Assembly (NCBI GenBank): GCA_965247255.1
Contig: CBDFGS010000011.1
Span: 124,001 to 188,000, forward strand
Direction: 5' to 3'
Source: CBDFGS01 sp965247255
Lineage (GTDB): Bacteria; Chloroflexota; Dehalococcoidia; Lucifugimonadales; CAUZJF01
DNA: 64,000 nt
The translations under genes were made by a program, and so were the position numbers. The notes under the pieces are model-generated. The model made no database searches and was not told the DNA's origin. It saw only the letters and a list, made by a program, of their open reading frames with translations. The stretch's first letter is position 1. Every line of letters begins with the position of its first letter. Positions 24,268 through 33,403 of the stretch are shown here, piece by piece.

Positions 24268-26094
24268 CTAGGCGCCGCCTCCGAGCTGCCTGTCGAGGTT
24301 AAACGCCGCGCTAATAAGGGAAAGATGCGTGAAAGCCTGTGGGAAGTTGCCGAGTGCCTCGCCGGCGGAGCCGATCTCCTCGGAGTACAGGCCGAGGTGA
24401 TTTGAGTAACCGAGCATGCGCTCGAAGATAAACCGGGCATCGTCGAGCCTCCCTGAGCGCGTAAGCGCCTCCACCAACCAGAAAGTACAGATCGAGAAGC
24501 TTCCCTCTTCCTGCCCATCGAGGCCGTCCTTCGCCGCCTGGTCGACGTCGTACCTATATACGAGGCTGTCACTGGTAAGGTCGTTGTAGACGGCGTCGAT
24601 GGTCGAGAGCATCCTGGGGTCCGTCGGCGACACGAAGAAGACCAGGGGCATCATTAGCTGGGCCGCGTCGAGCACCTCCGAGTCGAAGTACTGGACGAAG
24701 GTCTTTCGGCGGGGACTCCAGCCGCGTTGCATGATAGCTTCGTATATCAAGTCTCGCTCTTTCAACCACTTATCGCGATTGGCAGGGAAGGAACGTTTCT
24801 CAGCTAGCCTGAGTGCGCGATCGAGGGCGACCCAGCACATGAGCTTGGAGAAGACGAACTGCTGGCGGCCTCCTCGGACCTCCCAGATCCCCTCGTCGGG
24901 CTGCCGCCAGTTCTCGGCCACCCAGTCCACCATCCGCCTGATCTGAGTCCAGAGGTCATACGAAATTGGCGAGCCGTACTTGTTATACAGGTAGATCGCG
25001 TCCATCAGCTCGCCGTATATGTCCAGCTGCAGTTGGTCTTGTGCCCCGTTACCGACCCGCACGGGCTTCGACCCCCGATACCCGTCCAGGTGGTCGAGCG
25101 TCTCCTCGTCGGTGATGCGGGTCCCGTCCAAGCGGTACATTATCTGGGGAGTTCCATCCTCAGGAAGCTCGCTGATCCTAGCCTCAATCCAGTGCATGAA
25201 CTGGCCCGCCTCCTCCGTTAGCCCGATGCGCATGAAGGCGTACAGGGTGAAGGCGGCATCTCTCAGCCACGTGTAGCGGTAGTCCCAGTTACGAGAGCCG
25301 CCGATGGCCTCGGGCAGGCTGCAGGTGGGCGCGGCAACAAGAGCGCCGGTGGGCGCGAATGTGAGCAGCTTGAGTGTAAGCGCAGAGCGGTGCAGCATCT
25401 CCCGCCAGCGCCCCGTATAGGTGCAGCGGTTTATCCACTTACGCCAGAACGCGATCGTGAACCCGAAGAGGCGTTCGGCGTAGTCGTCGTTGAGGGCCAA
25501 AGGAACGCCGTCTACGTCATCCATTAGACCCAGCGCCATGCATACCGATTCGCCCGCGGAGAGCTCGAATTCTGCGATCACACCGCCTTTGTAGACGTGA
25601 AGGTCCAGGTCCTCAGGCAACGATAGGCCCAACCTCGTGCCGTCATCTGATTCGAACACTGGGCCCATCTCGGTCCTGACGATCTGATGGCTGTTGCGAG
25701 CGTAGTTAAACGCCGGGTAGCACTCCATCCTCATCTTCCTGGTGCCACGCACACCCGTGACTCGACGGACGATAAGCGGGTTATGAGGGCGGCTTGTTCC
25801 GCCAATCAGTCCGCTGACCGGCATGAAGTCCTCCAGGAGCGCCACGCCGTCCTCGTTCGAGAAGTAGGTCATCAGAACGTTGGTCTCAGGGTGGTAAAGC
25901 TGGCGGTTTATCTCCTTTCCCACGCCTGACACCCGGAAATGGCCGCCCTTCTTGTCGTCGAGAATGGAGCCGAACACGCTTGGGGAGTCAAAGTGTGGAA
26001 GGCAGCACCAGTCGATCGACCCGTCCTGGGCCACTAGGGCCACAGTGTGGAGGTCTCCGATGATGCCGTAATCCTCTATCGGCTTGTAGCTCAC
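24268..26094 (-). CDS. glycoside hydrolase family 15 protein (glucoamylase/trehalase type)
   Basis: A 608-residue cytoplasmic GH15 enzyme. The N-terminal beta-sandwich begins PIEDYGIIGDLHTVALVAQDGSIDWCCLPHFDSPSVFG, typical of bacterial GH15 including trehalases. The (alpha/alpha)6 barrel carries WDYRYTWLRDAAFTLYAF, the proposed acid region in PDEGIWEVRGGRQQFVFSKLMCWVALDRAL, and the proposed base in LGLYSEEIGSAGEALGNFPQAFTHLSLI. The substrate is a glucan or trehalose; distinguishing them needs assay or phylogeny. GTG start at 26094 is preceded by GGAG at 5-8 bases. It is flanked by the phosphoribosyltransferase and HU genes on the same strand, without obvious functional link. Confidence 0.92.
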   Translation of the reverse strand: MSYKPIEDYGIIGDLHTVALVAQDGSIDWCCLPHFDSPSVFGSILDDKKGGHFRVSGVGKEINRQLYHPETNVLMTYFSNEDGVALLEDFMPVSGLIGGTSRPHNPLIVRRVTGVRGTRKMRMECYPAFNYARNSHQIVRTEMGPVFESDDGTRLGLSLPEDLDLHVYKGGVIAEFELSAGESVCMALGLMDDVDGVPLALNDDYAERLFGFTIAFWRKWINRCTYTGRWREMLHRSALTLKLLTFAPTGALVAAPTCSLPEAIGGSRNWDYRYTWLRDAAFTLYAFMRIGLTEEAGQFMHWIEARISELPEDGTPQIMYRLDGTRITDEETLDHLDGYRGSKPVRVGNGAQDQLQLDIYGELMDAIYLYNKYGSPISYDLWTQIRRMVDWVAENWRQPDEGIWEVRGGRQQFVFSKLMCWVALDRALRLAEKRSFPANRDKWLKERDLIYEAIMQRGWSPRRKTFVQYFDSEVLDAAQLMMPLVFFVSPTDPRMLSTIDAVYNDLTSDSLVYRYDVDQAAKDGLDGQEEGSFSICTFWLVEALTRSGRLDDARFIFERMLGYSNHLGLYSEEIGSAGEALGNFPQAFTHLSLISAAFNLDRQLGGGA

Positions 26095-26180
26095 GGGGCT
26101 CCTGCTGCTAAGTCGGCAAGATTGTAACGTTTCACGCCGCTATGTCACAACGTGAGGTGCGCACAGTCTGAAAAAGCAAA

Positions 26181-26206
26181 GCCACCGCCGGTGAGCGGTG
26201 GCTTTT
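26181..26206. terminator. bidirectional intrinsic terminator between hup and GH15
   Basis: GCCACCGC and GCGGTGGC form an 8-bp GC-rich stem around CGGTGA. TTTT follows on the plus strand and TTTGCTTTTT follows on the minus strand, where it would end the HU transcript 92 bases after its stop codon. Confidence 0.8.
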
Positions 26207-26297
26207 ACGATGTACTCTGGGGCCGGGAACCTTAAGTACCTTGATGGCCAGGTCGTCCCGCGATCGGTCCGACCTCTACAGGATAGATATATGAGGC

Positions 26298-26591
26298 CTA
26301 GCCCTTGGCCGCCTTATTGAGCTCAGCGCCTGCGGTGAATCCAACCCGTCGGTGGGCCGGAACGGTAATAAGCTGGCCCGCCTGTCCGCCGCGAATCGGC
26401 TTTACTCTCCTGGCCTTGACGTTACGGATCGAAAAAGTACCAAACCCTGTCAGCACGACCTTGTCGCCGCTGCCCACGGCCTCTTGAACGCTACCCAGCA
26501 CCGCGTTCAAGGCGGCTTCCCCCTGGGCCCTGGAACCACCCAGTTTCGTCGCAACTCTCGCGGCTAGATCGCTCTTCCTCAAAGTAGCCAT
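26298..26591 (-). CDS. HU family DNA-binding protein
   Basis: A 97-residue nucleoid protein: MATLRKSDLAARVATKLGGS at the start, then VLTGFGTFSIRNVKARRVKPIRGG, then the DNA-wrapping beta-arm region (VPAHRRVGFTAGAELNKAAKG). The canonical GRNP of the arm is replaced by PIRGGQAGQ, a variation seen in some HU homologues. It probably dimerises and bends DNA. ATG 26591 was chosen over the longer frame because homology starts there and AAGGGGG lies 12 bases upstream. It has its own consensus promoter and terminator, so it is monocistronic. Confidence 0.95.
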   Translation of the reverse strand: MATLRKSDLAARVATKLGGSRAQGEAALNAVLGSVQEAVGSGDKVVLTGFGTFSIRNVKARRVKPIRGGQAGQLITVPAHRRVGFTAGAELNKAAKG

Positions 26592-26637
26592 GCGCTGTTT
26601 GCCACCCCCTTGTAGTGTTGCGCCTGATGTCGGCCCG

Positions 26638-26666
26638 ATGGTATGTGCATTGCCCCTTGGTGTCAA
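26638..26666 (-). promoter_or_regulatory. sigma70-type promoter of the HU gene
   Basis: On the minus strand, TTGACA (26661-26666), exactly 17 bases, then TACCAT (26638-26643). The leader to the ATG is about 40 bases. The remainder of the 387-base gap to the IS (26667-26978) has no recognisable gene. Confidence 0.65.
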
Positions 26667-26978
26667 CCCCCTCAGGACCGGAAATGTGGAGCCGCTGTGG
26701 ACAAGTCAATTCGCTCCTTAACGCGCCTGTCTTGCACCTCCGAGGAAGCCTAGCCCTCGCGGTATGGCGCGCCGAACGCGTTGCGCGGTATACTTGTCCA
26801 AGGCCTCCGACCTGCTCCCAAGTCAGCCCGGTTCGCAACGCCTGGTGACGGTCGTTCTGAAGCACCTCGAAAGCATCGAAGGACGAGGAGCGCCCGCTGC
26901 GTTTCGCGGCATGGTGGGCCGGGCGCAGAATGGACGGGGCCTGTGAGCCGCATCACCAAAGTCGCCTCAACGCGTTAA

Positions 26979-28682
26979 CCCGAATCCACCGAAGGACGTC
27001 CTTGGGGACAGCCCTTGAAGAAGCCAGCGGGTGCTCCTCTGAATCTGGGATAATGGTTTTGGAACAGAAACCCGCCCGGAAACAAGGAGCACCCAATAGA
27101 TGCTGCCACAGAACAAACCCGACCGTATCCGCATCCTCTTTGACGACCATCGCCTGGTGGCCAATGCCGGCCTGCTCCTGCCGGCCACCCTAGCCCGGCA
27201 CCTGGGCCTGCGGGAACTCGTCGACCATCACCTTGACCTCGGCGGAGCGCCGGGACGGGCGAACACTGGGGACAAGATGCTGACGCTGGTCGCTTCCGCG
27301 CTGGCAGGCGGCGACTGCATCGACGACGCCGATGCGCTGCGCGCTGGTGGGACGGTTGGTGTTCTAGGCTGCGTGGTCAAGGCGCCATCCACCCTGGGGA
27401 CCTTCCTGCGCAGCTTCCGGTGGGGGCATGTCCGTCAACTCGACCGCGTGAGCCGCCAGTTGTTGGCCCGGGCCTGGGCCGCTGGGGCCGGACCCGGCGA
27501 CTCGCCCCTGACCATCGACCTGGACTCGACCATCTGCGAGACCTATGGACTGGCCAAGGAGGGAGCGCGCCACCACGGCTATACCGGCGCCCGCGGCTAT
27601 CACCCGCTGCTGGCCATTGCCGCCGGCACCGGCGAGGTGCTGATGTCCCGGCTGCGCGAGGGCCGGGCCAACACCGCCCGTGGCGCCGCCCACTTCCTGC
27701 GTGAGACGGTGGGGCGGGTGCGCTACGGCGGGGCCAGGGGACAACTCACGGTGCGGGCCGACAGCGGCTTCTACGCCCACACTGTCGTTGCCGCCTGCCG
27801 GGAAATGGATGTCCGCTTCTCTATCACCATCCGCCAGCGCGCCAGGCTGCGGGATCTGATCGAGGCGATACCAGAGGAGGACTGGACTCCCATTCCCTAC
27901 TGGATGGACGGCGCCGCCGATGTCGCCGAGACGACTTACACCCCGTTCCAGACCAAGCCGGACGCCGCGCCGGTGCGGCTCATTGTCCGGCGGGTGAAGC
28001 CGACGCCCGGTTCCCAGCTCGCCCTCTTCGCCAGATACAGCTATCACGCCTTCATCACCGACCGCGATGGGGAGACGCTGGAACTGGAGGCCGATCATCG
28101 CCGCCACGCCGAGGTCGAGAACGCCATACGCGACCTCAAGTACGGCGTCGGGCTGAACCACATGCCGTCGGCGCGCTTCGCCGCCAACGGCGCCTGGCTG
28201 GCGGTCCAGGTGATGGCGCATAACCTGGCCCGCTGGACGGCGCGGATTGGTCTGGGCGAGCGGACCGTGATCACCAAGACCCTCAGGCGGCGGGTCTTCG
28301 CTCTGGTGGGACGGATCACCCGCTCGGCGCGCCGCCTCACTTTGCATCTCCCCCGGCGCTGGCCTTGGGAAACCCAGTTCACTCGCGCCTTGGCCCGGCT
28401 GCAAGCCATTCCGTTCCCGGCCTGACGGCCAGCCTGCAACTGACCCAACGTCCCCGCAATCTCGCGCCACCCCGGTCGCGAGAGTCCCCTGCTGCGTATC
28501 CTCTCGCCTTCCCGCGCATCGCAACTCCCGCATAGGGCCTTAGGGGCCCTGTGCGGCCACTGAAGACCGCCCGCCGGCCTCCCATCTACCCCAAGACCCC
28601 AGGCCATCTCCCCTGTAGCTCCCTCACCCACCCCCTTCCGCTGCCCTCACGCCGTCCATCGGTGTCCTTCGGTGGATTCGGG
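26979..28682 (+). mobile_element. IS1380-family insertion sequence, copy 1 (complete, 1704 bp)
   Basis: It is bounded by perfect 19-bp terminal inverted repeats, CCCGAATCCACCGAAGGAC (26979-26997) and its complement (28664-28682). Both ends are flanked by TTAA (26975-26978 and 28683-28686), a 4-bp target duplication. It encodes one transposase. Copies 2 (58634-60337) and 3 (62451 to window end) are almost base-identical in inverse orientation, so the element moved recently. Its right end abuts a nucleotide-cyclase gene that has lost its start. Confidence 0.95.
27100..28425 (+). CDS. IS1380-family DDE transposase, copy 1
   Basis: A 441-residue DDE transposase catalysing cut-and-paste or copy movement of the element. 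Catalytic acids are in IDLDST (139-144), RADSGF (219-224) and the C-terminal HAEVENAIRDLKYG stretch that supplies the glutamate. N-terminal residues 20-110 form the DNA-binding part. The ATG follows the purine-rich AAGGAGCACC ribosome site. It is identical to copy 3 over the part of copy 3 in the window, and differs from copy 2 only at residue 43 (His here, Arg in copy 2). There is no frameshift, so it is probably active. Confidence 0.93.
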   Translation: MLPQNKPDRIRILFDDHRLVANAGLLLPATLARHLGLRELVDHHLDLGGAPGRANTGDKMLTLVASALAGGDCIDDADALRAGGTVGVLGCVVKAPSTLGTFLRSFRWGHVRQLDRVSRQLLARAWAAGAGPGDSPLTIDLDSTICETYGLAKEGARHHGYTGARGYHPLLAIAAGTGEVLMSRLREGRANTARGAAHFLRETVGRVRYGGARGQLTVRADSGFYAHTVVAACREMDVRFSITIRQRARLRDLIEAIPEEDWTPIPYWMDGAADVAETTYTPFQTKPDAAPVRLIVRRVKPTPGSQLALFARYSYHAFITDRDGETLELEADHRRHAEVENAIRDLKYGVGLNHMPSARFAANGAWLAVQVMAHNLARWTARIGLGERTVITKTLRRRVFALVGRITRSARRLTLHLPRRWPWETQFTRALARLQAIPFPA

Positions 28683-29353
28683 TTAAGACCGCGTTAGAGC
28701 ACCTGGAAGCTGAGCGGGAACGCTCGGACTCGCTCCTTCTCAACGTTCTGCCCGCGAGCATCGCCGACAGGCTCAAGAAGGATGAAGAGCCGATCGTCGA
28801 CAGCTTCAGCGAAGTCAGTGTTCTGTTCGCCGACATAGTTGGATTTACCGATTATGTAAACCGTGCTTCACCTGTCGAGATGATCGACATGCTCAATCGC
28901 GTCTTCTCCGCATTCGATGAGTTGTCCGAGAAACATGGCGTGGAGAAGATCAAAACGATCGGCGACTCGTACCTGGTGGTCAGCGGACTTCCGGTCGAGC
29001 GCCCGGACCACGCCGAGGCCATTGCCGATATCGCGATCGACATGCAGGACGTCGTTGCCCGATTGAGGAACGATGCGTATCCTGACCTACGTCTGCGCGT
29101 GGGCGCGAACAGCGGACCTGTGTTGGCCGGAATCGTAGGAACGAAGAAGTTCATGTACGATATCTGGGGTGACACGGTGAACATCGCGGCACGCATGGAG
29201 TCTCAGGGAATCGAAGGCGAGATTCAAGTTACCGAGAACATCTATCTCCGGTTGCGCGCGGACTACGAGTTCCGACCCAGGGGCTTGATCGAGGTGAAGG
29301 GCAAGCAGGAGATGCAAACGTACTTGCTATTAGGTAGGCGGAAACGTGATTGA
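28683..29353 (+). pseudogene. class III adenylate/guanylate cyclase, N-terminus lost at the IS
   Basis: The frame runs open out of the IS border with no start codon before the catalytic domain. Visible are a signalling-helix segment (LEHLEAERERSDSLLLNVLP), the metal-binding FADIVGFTDY, IKTIGDSYLVVSG and DIWGDTVNIAARMES, then a C-terminal end EVKGKQEMQTYLLLG. Metal Asp residues are present. The first internal ATG (28880) lies after the FADIVGF motif and would give a broken domain. Joining the left IS flank in frame puts a TGA 12 codons before the junction and no homologous sequence, so the 5' part is missing rather than merely split. It overlaps functionally with the signalling genes that follow. 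It could still be expressed from an IS-borne promoter as a shortened domain. Confidence 0.85.
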
Positions 29354-29365
29354 GTCTACGTGGGT

Positions 29366-30532
29366 ATGGTAGTGATGCCTTCCTTGAACGCGGCTCGACT
29401 GCCGCTCATGGTCAGTGCCGTCCTCATGCTTCTTGCTCTTGGCAACGGGTGCGCAGAGCCAGAGGAAAAGGAATTTCGCATCGGCCTGGTCGCGCCTGTA
29501 ACAGGTAACATCCCCCAGGTGGGTCTGTCGTCCGTTAACGCCGCGAGAATGATCGTCGAAGAGATCAACGAGGCCGGCGGACTGGATGTTGGCGGCGAAA
29601 GGTACAAGGTCGTTCTCCTGATCGAAGACAATGAGGACAAGGCGGACGTATCCGCCAGCAAAGTCCTCGCGTTAATAAACCAGCAGCAGGTGGCGGCTAT
29701 CGTCGGACCGCAAGCGAGTCGGAACGCGATCCCGGCCTCCGTTGTCGCGGAACGGTTCAAGGTCCCGATGATCAGCCCATGGTCCACAAACCCTGAGACG
29801 ACCCGGAACAAAGAGTGGGTGTTCCGAGCCGCTTTCATAGACCCGTTCCAAGGGAGAGCGCTGGCGAAATTCTCGAGAAGTGAGCTGTCGGCGGAGACGG
29901 TCGCTGTGCTGTTCGATGTGGCTAGCGAGTACAACAAGGGGCTTGCCGAAGAATTCGCGACGTCGTTTAAGGAACTAGGCGGAGAGGTTGTGGCCTACGA
30001 GTCTTACACGACTGACGCACCGAGTATTTCCAGCCAGCTGACACGCATCAAGAATAGTGCCGCCGAGGTCCTCTTCTTGCCAAACTACTACTCCGAGGTA
30101 CCACAGCAGGTCCTTGAGGCCCGGGATGCCGGGATACGTGCCCAGATATTGGGCGGCGATACCTTCGGCAATATTCTCGTTCCGGACCGTGTCCACCTCG
30201 ACGGAGCTTACTTCAGTGCACACTACGTTTCGACGGCGCCGGACGCGCTCGTGCAGCAGTTTGTCGCCAGATATCGAGCAGCTTTCGGCCAAGACCCGGA
30301 TGACGTAGCAGCTCTGACGGCGGACGCGTTCGGCATCTTGTTCCAGGCCGCGAGAAGCCAGAAGAAGATTGGTGCCACCGCTATTCGAGACGGAATCGCA
30401 AACACTAAATTCTATCAAGGGATCACCGGCTCATTTCAATATGACGGCTTCACGGGGGACCCCGTCAAGAGTACGGTCTTGCTCAGGATCTCGGGCGGCG
30501 ACGTCATTTTCCACTCTCGCATCGAGCCATAG
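29366..30532 (+). CDS. amino-acid/amide-type ABC substrate-binding lipoprotein (paralogue A)
   Basis: A 388-residue periplasmic-binding protein of the LivK/Peripla_BP_6 class. A signal peptide (LMVSAVLMLLALGNGC) ends in a lipobox-like GNGC. The mature part reads RIGLVAPVTGNIPQVGLSSVNAARMIVEEINEAGG, then VAAIVGPQASRNAIPAS, typical of the two-lobe fold. ATG 29366 is used; GTG 29360 and ATG 29375 are alternatives. It begins 12 bases after the cyclase remnant stop. No LivHMGF permease or ATPase gene is present in the window; a paralogue follows immediately and two-component genes lie downstream, so a sensory role is inferred. Confidence 0.9.
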   Translation: MVVMPSLNAARLPLMVSAVLMLLALGNGCAEPEEKEFRIGLVAPVTGNIPQVGLSSVNAARMIVEEINEAGGLDVGGERYKVVLLIEDNEDKADVSASKVLALINQQQVAAIVGPQASRNAIPASVVAERFKVPMISPWSTNPETTRNKEWVFRAAFIDPFQGRALAKFSRSELSAETVAVLFDVASEYNKGLAEEFATSFKELGGEVVAYESYTTDAPSISSQLTRIKNSAAEVLFLPNYYSEVPQQVLEARDAGIRAQILGGDTFGNILVPDRVHLDGAYFSAHYVSTAPDALVQQFVARYRAAFGQDPDDVAALTADAFGILFQAARSQKKIGATAIRDGIANTKFYQGITGSFQYDGFTGDPVKSTVLLRISGGDVIFHSRIEP

Positions 30533-31726
30533 ATGCGTGGTTGGGTCAACAGGTATCCGATGGTAACGGCAACCCCCCCTAAACTGGCTCAGTTCGCCCT
30601 GTTGGGCAGCGTTGCGCTGGGTCTCCTTGTTCTCAGCGTCGGATGCGGTGAGCCAGAGCAAAAGGAGATCCGGATTGGTCTTATCGCGCCGATAACCGGG
30701 AGCATTCCAAATGTGGGCCAGTCTTCGGTCGACTCCGCGAATCTGTTCGTTAACGACATCAACGACAGCGGAGGGGTGGAGATTGGGGGCGAATTCTACA
30801 AGCTGGTCCTTCTGGTGGAGGACAACGAAGACAAAGCCGAAGTGGCTGCGAACAAAGCCCACAAACTCATCAACCAGCTGGAAGTTGTCGCCATCGTCGG
30901 ACCCCAGGCGAGCCGGAACGCGATTCCGGCCTCAAACGTTGCCGAACAATTCAGGATACCAATGATTACCCCGGGCTCGACCAACCCTATGACTACTTTG
31001 AACAAGAAGTGGGTTTTCCGGGCGACCTTCATCGACTCGTTCCAGGGGTCGATACTGGCCGGCTTTTCCAAAGAGCAGCTCGGAGTTGAGAAGGTCGCGG
31101 TGCTTTTCGACATAGCCAGTGAATACAACAAGGGCCTCGCAGAGGTATTCAAGTCATCGTTCGAGGCTCTCGGCGGACGGGTCGTGGCGTTCGAGTCGTA
31201 CACCACCGATGCTCCAGATGTAACGGAACAGCTGCTACGGATTAAAGAGGTCGAAGCGGGCGTACTGTTCCTCCCGAACTATTACTCGGAAGTGGCCGAT
31301 CAGGTACGTCTAGCGAAAGAACTTGGCATCGATGCTCGAATGATCGGTGGCGACAGCTGGGCTGGGCTCCCACACGCGGACCGGACAGACCTGGAAGGCG
31401 GGTTTTTTAGCACCGTCTACGCGGCCGACGAAGACGACAGCAAGGTTCAGCAGTTTGTGAATGGGTATGTTGATGCCTACGGCAAGAAGCCCGACGCGTT
31501 GGCCGCTTTGACCTACGACGCCTTCGGCCTGTTGGTGGAGGCCATCAAGAATCAGGCCGAAGTTGGCCCCGCCGCCGTTCGCGAAGGTATGGCAGCGATC
31601 AGAGACTATCGCGGGGTGACAGGTTCGTTCCGGTATGACGGGACCAGTGGCGACCCTATCAGGAGCGTCGTGATGATGAAGATCGAGAACGGCGAGTTCG
31701 TGGTCCACTCCCGTTTGGAGCCGTAG
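30533..31726 (+). CDS. amino-acid/amide-type ABC substrate-binding lipoprotein (paralogue B)
   Basis: A 397-residue LivK-type binding protein. The ATG directly follows the TAG of paralogue A, so the genes are translationally adjacent. The signal peptide (LGSVALGLLVLSVGC) has lipobox SVGC. The sequence is clearly a tandem duplicate of paralogue A: shared blocks include VGPQASRNAIPAS, FDxASEYNKGLAE, ESYTTDAP, VLFLPNYYSEV and VxSRxEP at the end. Ligand-lobe residues differ at many places, suggesting two different ligands. ATG 30560 is a possible alternative start. A 311-base gap without genes (31727-32037) follows. Confidence 0.9.
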   Translation: MRGWVNRYPMVTATPPKLAQFALLGSVALGLLVLSVGCGEPEQKEIRIGLIAPITGSIPNVGQSSVDSANLFVNDINDSGGVEIGGEFYKLVLLVEDNEDKAEVAANKAHKLINQLEVVAIVGPQASRNAIPASNVAEQFRIPMITPGSTNPMTTLNKKWVFRATFIDSFQGSILAGFSKEQLGVEKVAVLFDIASEYNKGLAEVFKSSFEALGGRVVAFESYTTDAPDVTEQLLRIKEVEAGVLFLPNYYSEVADQVRLAKELGIDARMIGGDSWAGLPHADRTDLEGGFFSTVYAADEDDSKVQQFVNGYVDAYGKKPDALAALTYDAFGLLVEAIKNQAEVGPAAVREGMAAIRDYRGVTGSFRYDGTSGDPIRSVVMMKIENGEFVVHSRLEP

Positions 31727-32037
31727 ACTTTTTTCAGTGCGTTTCCTCGCCTGAATCTCGTCCCCACAGACGCGCAACGGCAACAATCGTTTCTCACCGC
31801 CTCTAGGCCAGCGTGCGCGACGAATGACCCCCTGCCATTTCACGGGAAGTGTCTATTTCAGCCCTGCAGCACGGCCGTCCCATTGTGCTAACGTTAGGAG
31901 TGCTTTTCGCCTGTCGAGACGTGGCACCGCGTGCTGGGGGCTCACTACAACGAATCGCACCACAACATCACTCCGGGTACCTCTGACCCTCGTGTTGCTG
32001 GAGCGTCGAGTTATCGAGGTGTGACATTAGTAATCCG

Positions 32038-33393
32038 ATGACGATGGCGAAGGCGAAGACAGAGGTTGTTTGCCTGCTAGGTGCGCTGAGTCTGATAGGG
32101 CTGGGATGCGGCTCTGACTCTTCCGAACCGACCTCACCGCAGACTGTGTCGGCGCCGGAAAAGGCAACCGAAGAACAGCAACCTGTGCAGCTGGTCTATC
32201 AGGACTGGAGGGCAGATTGGCTCGCCACTTTAGTCCCGGAGATGCTTGAGCAGTTCCATGCCGAGCATCCCGGTATCCGAGTTTTTTACAATCCTGATCC
32301 CTTGACGCCGATCTCGTCCACGATGCTGACCGAGATGCAGCAGGGGACTGCCCCAGACGTTTTCCAGGGCTGTTGCAGTTTCTTCCCGGTGTGGGCCCAG
32401 GCCGGATTCGCACTGGACCTGCGCCCCTATGTTGATGCCGATCTGGACGAGGCGACCATCCGCGAGTGGGACCCTGCTCAGTACAATGCGTTATTTACGC
32501 CAGACGGGAGACAGTTCGGCCTGCCTAAGTACCACGGCGCGTTGGCGCTCTATTTCAACAAGGACCTTTTCGACGAATACGGCGTTGAATACCCTGATGC
32601 GACGTGGGACCACGACGACTATCTCGCCGCGATGAAGCGCCTAACGCACGACCGGGATGACGACGGTCAGACCGATCTCTGGGGTAGCATGATCGACATC
32701 TCGTGGGACCGAGTCCAAATGCACATAAACGGATGGGGTGGCCGCATGGTCGATCCCGAAGACCCGACCTCCTGCATGATGGACGAGCCGGAGGCGATCG
32801 CGGCCATGGAGTGGATCCGGGCCCGCATGTGGGACGACAAGGTAATGGCGACCTTCCTTGATGTCCAGAACGTTGGCACCCAGCAAGCCTTCATAGACGG
32901 TAGAATTGCAATGGTGGAGGACGGTTCCTGGTCGCTGAAGGGCATCTTGGACGAGGCGAAATTCCGGGTCGGAGTCGCGCCGTTCCCGTCGGGGCCGGCC
33001 CGTAAAGTAACGCTGGCGACGACGGATGGATACGGCATCTACTCCGGGACCAAGCACCCTGATGAGGCATGGGAGCTTGTCAAGTTCTTGACCGGGAAAG
33101 ACTATGGCAGGGCCCTGGCGCAAGCCAATTTTCTTCAGCCTGCAAGGGCTTCTCTGGTTGAAGCGTGGGCGGGCTTTATCAGAGACCAGTTCCCTCAGAA
33201 GGCGGCAGGAATAGAGATCGGAGCGTTCACCGACGGGCACGTGAACGAATACTCCGTGACAGCGGAGATCTTCGCTGATCAGGACGCAGCCCAGAGGATC
33301 ACTTACGAGGCGTGGGAGCAGATATTCACCTTCGGGAAGGCTCCCGTCGAGACGATAGAGTCCGCTTGCGCCCAAATCGAGGAGGCGCAATAG
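32038..33393 (+). CDS. sugar-type extracellular solute-binding lipoprotein (family 1)
   Basis: A 451-residue binding protein of the MalE/UgpB group. The signal peptide (TEVVCLLGALSLIGLGC) ends in lipobox IGLGC. Typical sequence follows: QLVYQDWRADWLATLVPEMLEQFHAEHPGI, then TEMQQGTAPDVFQGCCSFFPVWAQAG, GLPKYHGALALYFNKDLFDEYGVEYPDATWDHDDYLAAMKRLT, and FIDGRIAMVEDGSWSL. No sugar permease genes accompany it. Its stop is 10 bases before the hybrid histidine kinase start, strongly implying an operon and a ligand-presenting role for that kinase's dCache domain. Confidence 0.92.
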   Translation: MTMAKAKTEVVCLLGALSLIGLGCGSDSSEPTSPQTVSAPEKATEEQQPVQLVYQDWRADWLATLVPEMLEQFHAEHPGIRVFYNPDPLTPISSTMLTEMQQGTAPDVFQGCCSFFPVWAQAGFALDLRPYVDADLDEATIREWDPAQYNALFTPDGRQFGLPKYHGALALYFNKDLFDEYGVEYPDATWDHDDYLAAMKRLTHDRDDDGQTDLWGSMIDISWDRVQMHINGWGGRMVDPEDPTSCMMDEPEAIAAMEWIRARMWDDKVMATFLDVQNVGTQQAFIDGRIAMVEDGSWSLKGILDEAKFRVGVAPFPSGPARKVTLATTDGYGIYSGTKHPDEAWELVKFLTGKDYGRALAQANFLQPARASLVEAWAGFIRDQFPQKAAGIEIGAFTDGHVNEYSVTAEIFADQDAAQRITYEAWEQIFTFGKAPVETIESACAQIEEAQ

Positions 33394-33403
33394 GCGGGGT
33401 GGC

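Noticed and set aside
26764..26946. Left-flank frame as N-terminal half of the IS-split cyclase
   Set aside because: It ends in TGA before the junction and contains no signalling or cyclase-like sequence.
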